A stretch of 64,000 bases of DNA from Erythrobacter ramosus (GTDB lineage Bacteria > Pseudomonadota > Alphaproteobacteria > Sphingomonadales > Sphingomonadaceae): assembly GCF_009828055.1 (NCBI RefSeq), contig NZ_WTYB01000001.1, positions 325,183 through 389,182 on the forward strand, given 5' to 3'. The notes beneath the pieces were generated by a model, which was not told the origin of the DNA, did no database searches, and saw only the letters and a list, made by a program, of their open reading frames with translations. Positions 26,245 through 33,465 of this stretch are shown piece by piece. The position numbers were made by a program, and so were the translations under genes. Each line of letters starts with the position of its first letter. Within the stretch, counting starts at the first letter, position 1.

Positions 26245-27231
26245 ATGGCCAATATCACCAACGTTGGATTTCTGGCGCGGCTGCGTAGCGATGCCAGCCA
26301 TCACGTAATCCGCTACCGCGCCGGGAAAGTCCGCCAGAGCGGTCGCGGACTGGTTTTCTGGTTCCGGCCCGATGTCGCCAGCATTGCCGAGCTGCCGATG
26401 GACGACCGTGAGACCACGGTCTTCGTCAAAGGCCGCAGCGCCGACTTCCAGGCAGTCAATGTCCAGGGCGCGATCGGCTGGCGGATCGAGGATCCCGAGC
26501 GGATCGCCGAACGGATTGATTTCACCATTTCGCTGCGTGGCGGTCAGCACCAGGGGCAACCGCTCGAGAAGATCGAAGCCCGGATTACCGGTCTCGTCAG
26601 CCAGGCTGCGCTCGACTACCTCGCCGGGGCCGACATCAGGGCACTGCTTGATGCCGGGATCGATCCGCTGCGTGCCTTGCTCGAAAAGGCCCTCGTTGCC
26701 AGCCCGGACCTGAAGGAATTGGGCATCGCGGTGGTTTCGGTCCGCTTGCAAAACCTCGCCCCGAGCAGCGAGCTCGAACGCGCGCTCCAGACCCCGACTT
26801 TCGAGGCGCTCCAGCAAAAGGCCGACCAGGCAACATTCGAGAGGCGGGCGCTCGCAGTCGACAAGGAACGCGCGATTGCCGAGAACGAACTCGCCAACCG
26901 GGTGGAGCTTGCCCGGCGCGAGAAAGAACTCATCGCCGAGGAAGCCGACAATGCCCGTGACCGGGCGCAAGGGGTGGCCGATGCCAACAAGGTTGAGGCC
27001 GATGCCGAAGCCTTGCGGATTCGCACGGTGGAAGGCGCGCGCGCCGAAACCGAACAGCTGCACATGGCGGTCTATCGCGACTTGCCACCCCAAGTTCTGC
27101 TCGGCCTCGCCGCACGGGAGTTTGCCGGCAAGCTCGACACGATCGAGCACCTCAACGTGACCCCGGACTTGATTGCCGGCCTGCTGCGCGAACTCGGGGC
27201 GGGCAAACAGACCCTCATCGACGCAGGCTGA
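26245..27231 (+). CDS. SPFH/band-7 domain protein
   Basis: A 328-aa SPFH (stomatin/prohibitin/flotillin) protein from ATG 26245, with AGGGAG seven bases upstream. The SPFH domain covers about 15-190 (TTVFVKGRSADFQAVNVQGAIGWRIEDPERIAERID). A long charged helix follows (about 195-280, rich in Ala/Glu/Arg), a typical oligomerising coiled coil. There is no N-terminal transmembrane helix, unlike most slipins, so it may be cytosolic or peripherally attached. It lies two bases after the NrtR-like gene and four before the NAD-kinase-like gene. Confidence 0.88.
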   Translation: MANITNVGFLARLRSDASHHVIRYRAGKVRQSGRGLVFWFRPDVASIAELPMDDRETTVFVKGRSADFQAVNVQGAIGWRIEDPERIAERIDFTISLRGGQHQGQPLEKIEARITGLVSQAALDYLAGADIRALLDAGIDPLRALLEKALVASPDLKELGIAVVSVRLQNLAPSSELERALQTPTFEALQQKADQATFERRALAVDKERAIAENELANRVELARREKELIAEEADNARDRAQGVADANKVEADAEALRIRTVEGARAETEQLHMAVYRDLPPQVLLGLAAREFAGKLDTIEHLNVTPDLIAGLLRELGAGKQTLIDAG

Positions 27232-27235
27232 CCAG

Positions 27236-28129
27236 ATGGCGAGCCTTCCTCCCCGCGTAGTCTTCGCTGTCCGAGAGACGGACTACGAGCTCCTGCTGGC
27301 GCGACATGCGACGCGCCAGCAGGCGCGGTTCTTCCTCGAAACCCGCGGCCAAGACCTGGCCGGGCTCGAAGCCCAGCACGAAGCGTTTCAACAGGTGCTG
27401 CACAATGCCCGCGCGCAGGTCCCCGATGAATGGCGCCAGGCGCTGGTCCGGCGCGGCGAATTCGACCGCTTCCTGTTCGCGGCAGACGATCTGATTGTCG
27501 CAGTCGGCCAGGACGGGCTCGTGGCCAACGTCGCCAAGTATCTCGAGGGGCAGCCCGTCCTCGGCATCAATCCGGCCCCGGACCGCTTCGACGGAGTGCT
27601 GCTGCATGGATCGGCCGAACACCTCGGCAAAACCCTGCGCGCGATAGCAGCGCGCGACTGCGGCCTGGAACGGCGCACAATGGCCGAGGCACGGCTCGAC
27701 ACTGGCGAAACCCTGCTCGCACTCAACGAACTGTTCGTTGGGCACCGCAGTCATCAGTCGGCCCGCTACCTGATCGATACAGGCAGCGCGCAAGAGCCGC
27801 AAAGTTCGAGCGGACTGATTGTCGCAACCGGGACCGGTGCTACTGGCTGGGCGCGTTCGATCATGGAGGCGACCGCCGCTTCGCTCCAGCTAGGCATTGA
27901 AGAAGAAGCCCTGGGCTATTTCGTGCGCGAACCGTTTCCAAGTATCTCTACCGGGACCTCGGTGCGCAGCGGCAAGCTAGTTGTTGGAGCTTTGACCCTG
28001 CAGTCACGCATGAACGAGGGCGGCGTGATCTTTGCCGACGGGATCGAGCACGACTTTCTCGCATTTGAGTGGGGTAGACAGCTCAAGGTTGGCGTTTCGA
28101 GCCGTAAGCTCTGTTTGGTGCGGCCATGA
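27236..28129 (+). CDS. Divergent NAD kinase-like protein
   Basis: A 297-aa protein of the NAD/diacylglycerol kinase fold from ATG 27236. NAD kinases have GGDGT, NE and a TGSTAY-type motif. Here these read AVGQDGLVANV (about 90-100), LALNELFVGH and IVATGTGATGWARS. The catalytic Asp and the NE pair are kept but the second Gly of GGDG is Gln. An N-terminal extension of about 80 residues is not part of the core fold. It may phosphorylate NAD or a related nucleotide, or only bind it. It overlaps the next gene by four bases (ATGA). Confidence 0.82.
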   Translation: MASLPPRVVFAVRETDYELLLARHATRQQARFFLETRGQDLAGLEAQHEAFQQVLHNARAQVPDEWRQALVRRGEFDRFLFAADDLIVAVGQDGLVANVAKYLEGQPVLGINPAPDRFDGVLLHGSAEHLGKTLRAIAARDCGLERRTMAEARLDTGETLLALNELFVGHRSHQSARYLIDTGSAQEPQSSSGLIVATGTGATGWARSIMEATAASLQLGIEEEALGYFVREPFPSISTGTSVRSGKLVVGALTLQSRMNEGGVIFADGIEHDFLAFEWGRQLKVGVSSRKLCLVRP

Positions 28130-29073
28130 GTCTTGTTCGCCCCAACGCTTCCGCGATCGAAGGCCGAGCACTTGGTGCTTTATTAGGGCTGGCCGTCGGC
28201 GATGCCTTGGGCACGACTCTCGAGTTCACCCAGCGCGACAGCTACACCCACCTGACCGACATGATCGGCGGCGGTCCATTCGAGCTCAAGCCCGGGCAAT
28301 GGACGGACGACACCGCGATGGCCTTGGCGCTCGCCGAAAGCCTCTGTGCGAAGCCCGCCCTCGACGAGGCCGACCTGATGGGGCGTTTTGCCAATTGGTA
28401 CGTCCATGGCGTCAACAGTTGCACTGGAACCTGTTTCGACATCGGCAATGCGACCCGGTCAGCGATCGAAGCGTGGCTGCGTTCCGGCAATCCTTTCGCG
28501 GGTTCGACCGACCCGAGTACGGCGGGCAACGGCAGCCTCATGCGCCTTGCGCCTGTCGCCGTTCGGCATTGGCAAGACCCGGCAGTGCTTGTCGACGTTG
28601 CACGGCGACAGAGCGCCACGACCCATGGCGCCTCGCAGGCTGTGGAGGTCTGCGAACGGTTTGCCCGGGTGCTGGCCGAGGCAATCAGTGGACGTGATTG
28701 GCAGGCGGCCCTGGACGGACAAGAGTATAGTCAGGATTTGGCGATTGCGGCGATAATCTCGGGCGATTGGCGTGCCAAGAAACGCTCACAAATCTCGTCT
28801 TCCGGGTACGTGATCCATTCGTTCGAAGCGGCCTTCTGGTGCGTTGCGCAGACGGACAGCTTTCGGAGTGCGGTGCTTCTAGCCGCCAATCTTGGCGACG
28901 ATGCCGACACGACCGCGGCGATTACCGGACAGCTCGCCGGAGCAGTCTATGGCGCGGGCGCAATCCCGCGGCCGTGGCTCGACAAGCTCGCTTGGCGCGA
29001 AGACATCGAAGCGCTGGCCCTGCAACTGTTTGAAGCCAGCTTGAGCGATGGGAGCAGTCAGCTTGTCCGCTAA
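28126..29073 (+). CDS. ADP-ribosylglycohydrolase (DraG type)
   Basis: A 315-aa ARH-family protein with intact metal-binding motifs: GLAVGDALGTTLEF (about 21-34), QWTDDTAMALAL (about 62-73) and the C-terminal NLGDDADTTAAITGQLAGAVYG (about 262-283). These enzymes remove ADP-ribose from proteins or small molecules. Length is normal. It is the last gene of the operon, overlapping the NAD-kinase-like gene by four bases and the convergent S24-like gene by four. It should release ADP-ribose, a ligand class of the operon's own NrtR-like regulator. Confidence 0.93.
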   Translation: MSLVRPNASAIEGRALGALLGLAVGDALGTTLEFTQRDSYTHLTDMIGGGPFELKPGQWTDDTAMALALAESLCAKPALDEADLMGRFANWYVHGVNSCTGTCFDIGNATRSAIEAWLRSGNPFAGSTDPSTAGNGSLMRLAPVAVRHWQDPAVLVDVARRQSATTHGASQAVEVCERFARVLAEAISGRDWQAALDGQEYSQDLAIAAIISGDWRAKKRSQISSSGYVIHSFEAAFWCVAQTDSFRSAVLLAANLGDDADTTAAITGQLAGAVYGAGAIPRPWLDKLAWREDIEALALQLFEASLSDGSSQLVR

Positions 29074-29693
29074 GTGATGCGCTTGCCTGCCCAGACGACT
29101 TTGCCGACGATCTGGACCACATTGCGCGCAAGGCCATTCCAAGCCGGATAGGCTGGATTGTCGGTGAGGACGGATATCCGGCCGCGCATCGGTTCCAGCG
29201 CAATCCGGCGCACTAGCAGCAGCGTATCGGTTCGAATGACGTAGATCCCATCGCGCGGGTTCTCATTGGCCTGGTAGCGCTGAATGAACACTTCGTCGCC
29301 GTCGTACAGCGTTGGCTCCATCGCGTCGCCCTCGACTTTGACGATCGAGACGCCGTTGGGCTTGTGACTGACGTGCCGCAGCCAGGCTTCATCGACCAGT
29401 CGCACCCGGGCGAGCTCACTGTCTTCGTCGATTGGTCCGAGCACTGGAATGGCGATGGTCGTGAGGCCGGTCGCAACCGGGACATCCTCACCGCCAAAAA
29501 CAACGGGCGGCACGCCAAAATGCACCGAGAGCTGGGCGATGTCGTTCTCGTCGAGATGCGCCGGGCTACCGCGCTTGATGAATTGCTGGACGTAGGCCGA
29601 ATTGCGACTCAGCAGCCGCGAGACTGACGAGTAGGTCTCGCCGCGTTCCTTAATCAGGTCGTCGAGCGCACGGCGCGGATCGAGCGTGGTCAT
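29070..29693 (-). CDS. S24-like repressor without catalytic dyad
   Basis: A 207-aa LexA/CI-like regulator from ATG 29693. The N-terminal part (about 1-60) is helical and DNA-binding-like (VSRLLSRNSAYVQQFIKRG). The C-terminal S24 domain has VEGDAMEPTLYDGDEVF, where Ala124 replaces the catalytic Ser, and LLLVRRIAL, where Arg162 replaces the Lys. It should therefore be unable to self-cleave and cannot respond to RecA as LexA does. The fold may serve only for dimerisation. It converges with the ADP-ribosylglycohydrolase gene (four-base overlap). Confidence 0.85.
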   Translation of the reverse strand: MTTLDPRRALDDLIKERGETYSSVSRLLSRNSAYVQQFIKRGSPAHLDENDIAQLSVHFGVPPVVFGGEDVPVATGLTTIAIPVLGPIDEDSELARVRLVDEAWLRHVSHKPNGVSIVKVEGDAMEPTLYDGDEVFIQRYQANENPRDGIYVIRTDTLLLVRRIALEPMRGRISVLTDNPAYPAWNGLARNVVQIVGKVVWAGKRIT

Positions 29694-29862
29694 CCTACGG
29701 TTTCCTAGAAGATGTTTCGCAAGCCAAAGGAGTGTTCCTATTCGGCGAATCTCGCGCCAATTGCTAGCCTTTGCGCGGCTTGTGGACGTCGGAAGTTTGC
29801 AGGGCTCCTGCCGCGAGATTAGGTGACGCCACGCCAAACATGCTGTTTTTCAGGGGGATGGG

Positions 29863-30912
29863 TTGGCTATTCGGAAATACTGGGTGGGCTTGGACACGGG
29901 ATTCTCGGCGACAGCCGTCTGCCTGATCGACGAGCACGGCGAAATTCTCTTCGAAGGAATGCGCGACACAAACGCCGGACAGGTAAAGGACATCCTGCGG
30001 CGTTTCGGAGTGGAAAGCGTCGAACTCATTACCATCGAGGCCGGCGTCGGCACGCACATGGTCCGCGAATTGCGCGAGTATGGCCTTCCGGTGCAGGTGG
30101 TTGAGGTGCGCAAGGCAAGCAAGTTCCTTGCGATCCGCCGCCAGAAGACCGACGCTAACGATGCGCGGGGGCTCGCGGAACTGGGCCGTCTCGGACGCTC
30201 ACTCGGCGCCGGGGTGTTCGTGAAGACACTCGACTGCCAGAACATCCGCAGCCAGCTCAATGTCCGCAAGAACCTGGTCCAGCAGCGCATCAAGATCGAC
30301 GCCCTGGTCCAGTCGATTGTTCGGCTGCATGGCGGCACACTCAGCACCCGTGTTGGGATAGGCAAGCTCGCGAGCGGAATCGAGGATCAACTGCCTCGCT
30401 TGCAAGGCGACGGGCTCGATGTCGACGCCGAGGTCCGCCCGCTTGTCGAGATCGCGGAATCCCTTCGGTTCCATATCGCCGGGATGGACAAGCGGTTTAA
30501 GGAATTGACCAACGACCATCCGGTCTGCTCGGTCCTGATGACCGTGCCGGGAGTCGGCCCGATTACCGCGCTCTCGTTCTTCAGCGCCATCGGCGATCCA
30601 TTTCGTTTCGATCGGAACCGCGATGTCGGACCCTACCTTGGCTTGACGCCCTCGGTCCATCAATCTGGCGTCTTATCGCGCCCCGGCCGGATCAGCAGGT
30701 TTGGTAATAAGCTCACGCGCACGCACCTTGTGTCTGCCGCAACCGTCTTGCTTTGCTCCACGAAACGGGAAAGCGCCTTGCAGATCTGGGGCCTCGAACT
30801 GTCACGCAAGGTGGGTTTGTCGAAGGCCAGGGTCGCCGTTGCCCGCAAGATGGCGGTTATCATGCTGGGAATGTGGAAGTCAGGATCGACCTTCGATCCA
30901 GGCCATACGTGA
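29863..30912 (+). CDS. IS110-family transposase
   Basis: A 349-aa DEDD transposase, full length for the family. The RuvC-like domain has Asp11 (VGLDTG), Glu59 (ITIEAG) and Asp97/Asp100 (KTDANDARG). The Transposase_20 domain has VPGVGPITALSFFSAIGDP and the nucleophile serine at about 268 (VHQSG). The start is TTG 29863, with CAGGGGG a few bases upstream; no in-frame ATG fits better. No frameshift or stop, so it is probably active. IS110 enzymes use a structured RNA from their own ends to choose target and donor. Confidence 0.93.
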   Translation: MAIRKYWVGLDTGFSATAVCLIDEHGEILFEGMRDTNAGQVKDILRRFGVESVELITIEAGVGTHMVRELREYGLPVQVVEVRKASKFLAIRRQKTDANDARGLAELGRLGRSLGAGVFVKTLDCQNIRSQLNVRKNLVQQRIKIDALVQSIVRLHGGTLSTRVGIGKLASGIEDQLPRLQGDGLDVDAEVRPLVEIAESLRFHIAGMDKRFKELTNDHPVCSVLMTVPGVGPITALSFFSAIGDPFRFDRNRDVGPYLGLTPSVHQSGVLSRPGRISRFGNKLTRTHLVSAATVLLCSTKRESALQIWGLELSRKVGLSKARVAVARKMAVIMLGMWKSGSTFDPGHT

Positions 30913-30920
30913 TGGGAGAT

Positions 30921-31005
30921 CCTCCGTGCCGGAGGAGGCAGGCCTGGACCCCGCTTAGTTTTCTGGGGCTTCGACCTCGGTGTAGGTAATTGGGCCAGGC
31001 CTGCC
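30921..31005 (+). ncRNA. Stem-loops behind the transposase, candidate IS110 guide RNA
   Basis: Nine bases after the transposase stop is a perfect hairpin, CCTCCG-TGC-CGGAGG (30921-30935). It is followed by a second stem whose arms GGCAGGCCTGG (30937-30947) and CCAGGCCTGCC (30995-31005) pair over 11 bases around a 47-base internal region. IS110-family elements encode bridge/seek RNAs in noncoding ends (upstream in the IS110 subgroup, downstream in IS1111 types). The location matches the downstream type. It could also be a simple terminator or end structure. Confidence 0.4.
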
Positions 31006-31089
31006 AAACCGGTATGCTCGACCGGCGCGTCTTGTTACAAACAGCTAGCCTTGCGAAGTCACGGCTGTCTCGAGGAACTTTGAAAGCCC

Positions 31090-31788
31090 ATGACTACCGG
31101 TAAGAATATCGCCCTGCTCATCGATGCAGATAATGCATCTCCATCAGGCCTTGACCCGACACTTACTGTTCTGGCCGAACTTGGCAGCGTCAACATCAAG
31201 CGAGCCTATGGCAATTGGACGAAAGTCGGCCTCAAAGGTTGGGCTGCTTTGACTCAGCGTCACGCCATCGAACCCCAGCAGCAATTCGACATTACAAAAG
31301 GCAAGAATGCGACCGACATGAAGATCGCGATCGATGCCATGGATCTCCTTTATACAGGCCAGGTCGACGGTTTCGGGATCATGTCGAGCGACGGTGATTT
31401 CATGCCGGTCGCGATGCGGCTGCGGCAGAGCGGACTGCCGGTCTACGGCTTCGGGACCGACCGGGCCCCAGAGGGGTTTCGCGAAGCCTGCACCCGCTTC
31501 TTCGATCTTGGCGCGCTCGAACAAGCCCAATCGAATGGTGACAAGCCCGTTGCTGCCGATGTGGACGATGCAGTCGTGACCCTGCTGAGTGAAGCCTGGA
31601 AGGCATCAAAGCGCGACGAAAAGGGCTTCGCGAGCCTATCCGAAGTTGGCCAGCGGGCGAGCAGTCGATCATCATTCGATGCCCGCAACTACGGCTTCAC
31701 TCGGCTCTCCGACTTAGTGGCTTCTTTGCCTCAGTTTACCAGCGAGAGGCGCGAAGGCGGGATGGTCTACGTCAAGCGCGTCCGCTAA
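31090..31788 (+). CDS. NYN-domain protein with C-terminal OST-HTH/LOTUS
   Basis: A 232-aa protein. The NYN nuclease-like domain (about 1-145) has acidic positions in LLIDADNAS (11-14), NATDMKIAIDAM (about 74-85) and MSSDGDFMPVAMRLR (about 98-112), all kept. Residues about 155-230 (VTLLSEAWKASKRDEKGFASLSEVGQ, YGFTRLSDLVASLPQF) match the OST-HTH/LOTUS module that binds RNA. The pair suggests an RNA-processing nuclease. It is the first gene after the IS110 element and may have lost its native promoter. Confidence 0.88.
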   Translation: MTTGKNIALLIDADNASPSGLDPTLTVLAELGSVNIKRAYGNWTKVGLKGWAALTQRHAIEPQQQFDITKGKNATDMKIAIDAMDLLYTGQVDGFGIMSSDGDFMPVAMRLRQSGLPVYGFGTDRAPEGFREACTRFFDLGALEQAQSNGDKPVAADVDDAVVTLLSEAWKASKRDEKGFASLSEVGQRASSRSSFDARNYGFTRLSDLVASLPQFTSERREGGMVYVKRVR

Positions 31789-31803
31789 CTGCTCGCGCAA
31801 GCC

Positions 31804-32475
31804 ATGAGCAACTTCATCCGTCCTAGTCTGCCTGACATTCATTCTGTGCTGAGGAAGCACGAGAGTTTGATCGTGCACTTCTCTGGCACACCAAAGGGCG
31901 CTGGCTCCAATTTTGACTTCCTCTTTCCCGACGATCTCAGGGAGGTGATAGCCGAACAATCCCAGACAGGGTTATCGTGTTCGGTCGTAAAGCCAAATGA
32001 CGAATTTGCAGACTTGGCCTGTGCGAACGCCACAGGATGCATTGGCGTTGTCCTGTGTATGAGATCCGAACAATCACTTCTTGACGCCCACCCCGGAGAC
32101 TGCGGTTCATTCATGGAGAATGGAGTTCGCCAAACCCCCAAGGCTCGAGACATGAGCGCCGCAGATGTCGAACTGACAATCACTGACAGGGCGAATTGCA
32201 CTTATAACGAATGGGTCGTGGCCGACTATTCTGTGATTGGACTATTTGCGGCCGCACCTTTCCGGATATCGGCCAAAGAACCGATTCAATATCCCGAAGA
32301 CATGTCATCGTGGCTTCGGTCCGATACCGATGCGCTCGGATTCAAGCATTTGGCGATCCAAGACCTGTTGACCGAGTTTCATCCTTTGCCAATCTATAGC
32401 TTTCGCGGCGGAAAGCTGGTGGGGTGGGTAAGTGGCAATTGGTGTCCGATTTTGCACCACCAACTCTACCCTTAG
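31804..32475 (+). CDS. Hypothetical protein, 223 aa
   Basis: A 223-residue soluble protein with no signal peptide. It begins 15 bases after the NYN gene. Segments GLSCSVVKPNDEF and CTYNEWVVADYSVIGLFAAAPF look like a mixed alpha/beta fold. Codon use is less GC-rich than in the tra genes. I recognise no domain. It may form a unit with the NYN gene and the next small gene. Confidence 0.65.
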   Translation: MSNFIRPSLPDIHSVLRKHESLIVHFSGTPKGAGSNFDFLFPDDLREVIAEQSQTGLSCSVVKPNDEFADLACANATGCIGVVLCMRSEQSLLDAHPGDCGSFMENGVRQTPKARDMSAADVELTITDRANCTYNEWVVADYSVIGLFAAAPFRISAKEPIQYPEDMSSWLRSDTDALGFKHLAIQDLLTEFHPLPIYSFRGGKLVGWVSGNWCPILHHQLYP

Positions 32476-32565
32476 GTATCAAAAGCCACCTGACAGTTGG
32501 TGCCACCGGCGATCTCGAACAGGGCTGCGCAGACACAGCTGTCTAGACTTGGAAAGGCTCAGCAA

Positions 32566-33021
32566 ATGGCCGCTCTTGTCAAAAAGCTCCGGGAGCCCTT
32601 CGTTCTTACGGCACGAATTGGACCGAACGACATCTCGTACCATCTGGCACAGAACGTTGACCACGGTTTCAGCGAAATCTTGGCATTCGAGATGTCTGCT
32701 GCGATCGAGACGATCCATCCCAAGTTCAAGCGTCACCTGGGGAAGGATCTGCTCATTTCCTTCACCGGCAGTGGCCGAGCGTCCCGAGATGACTTTCGGG
32801 ATGAAGACGAAAATGCGATCTACTTACTCGATTTGCGAGCCGAATCTCGTTACCTCTCAGGCGTGATTCCGTCCGACGCCCTTTGGGCCTTGCCTGGTTT
32901 GATTGAGGCCGGCCACATCTCCTACCTCGTTGTTTGCTTCGAACCGCCGCGCCAAGGGAGAGGCATAGTCAGGTCCATTGAATTTGTGTCGGAGGCCAAG
33001 CTTGCTGACTATCGCCCCTAG
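32566..33021 (+). CDS. Hypothetical protein, 151 aa
   Basis: Start chosen at ATG 32566, preceded by GGAAAGG nine bases upstream; a TTG at 32497 would add 23 residues without a ribosome site. The protein is soluble and acidic in the middle (RASRDDFRDEDENAIYLLDLRAESRYLSGVIPSDALWALP). No known domain recognised. It lies 90 bases after the previous gene, in the same direction. It is the last credible gene before the chromosome-like part. Confidence 0.6.
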   Translation: MAALVKKLREPFVLTARIGPNDISYHLAQNVDHGFSEILAFEMSAAIETIHPKFKRHLGKDLLISFTGSGRASRDDFRDEDENAIYLLDLRAESRYLSGVIPSDALWALPGLIEAGHISYLVVCFEPPRQGRGIVRSIEFVSEAKLADYRP

Positions 33022-33465
33022 GGCTGAACATCGAGCACTCGCCCACAAGAAGGACTACCAGACAATGCATGAGCGTACTGCGAAGTGCGCTAGTGATCGA
33101 GCGCCAAAACTTCTGGTTCGAAGGTGCCTTCTGGGCCGTCATGTCGGGACGAATTGGACATGCCAAACTAGGCGAATCAGAGGCCCGAATTCTGCTTTTG
33201 TTCGCAAGGCGAATTTTGCGGAATTCTGGGGTCTTGAAATCGTTCGAGTCCCTAAAAAGGCATCGAACCAATACCTTATAAGACCGTTCGGGCTTTTTTT
33301 CGGGCAACGCAAAAAGCCGAACTGTCTAACGCATTGATCCAGATATGAAATTTGGGTCCGATGTGGGTCCTCTTCTGGCACCATTTCTCAATCCCGGTTT
33401 GCCGATAGCGTCGCGAAAGAGTGGCAGATGTCTGCCACTCTCGACGTTCAGTCAGCCCGGAAGAC
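33022..33465. other. Gene-free junction between accessory and chromosome-like DNA
   Basis: These 444 bases hold only short, unconvincing frames. A long stem-loop lies at 33286-33322 (GTTCGG-g-CTTTTT pairing with AAAAAGCCGAAC), then a GGGTCC direct repeat (33354-33359 and 33365-33370), then a perfect 11-base inverted repeat at 33418-33441. Gene style changes here from mobile-type cargo to chromosome-like lipid and catabolic genes. This may be the right boundary of the element, but I see no tRNA gene, integrase or proven attachment site. Confidence 0.4.
33418..33441. repeat. Perfect 11-base inverted repeat
   Basis: AGAGTGGCAGA and TCTGCCACTCT, separated by TG. It lies 24 bases beyond the stop of the minus-strand hydrolase gene. 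A two-base loop is too tight for a good hairpin as such and no T-run follows, so a protein-binding dyad or a bidirectional terminator are both possible. Confidence 0.7.

Larger units (their letters stand above)
29763..31055 (+). mobile_element. IS110-family insertion sequence (ends tentative)
   Basis: The transposase gene is flanked by GCTAGCCT-T-TGCG (29763-29775) on the left and GCTAGCCT-TGCG (31044-31055) on the right. This near-identical direct repeat could mark the ends of an element of about 1.29 kb. IS110 elements lack long terminal inverted repeats, so the limits cannot be fixed by eye. Noncoding flanks of about 100 and 140 bases remain inside; the right one holds two strong stem-loops. 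Confidence 0.5.

Noticed and set aside
33240..33270. GTTCGAGTCCC, resembling the T-arm of a tRNA and thus an attachment site
   Set aside because: The flanking bases do not form a T-stem and no acceptor stem or anticodon arm can be drawn.
33069..33337. Short frames of 60-120 codons in the junction
   Set aside because: No ribosome site, overlapping alternatives in several frames, and no recognisable sequence.
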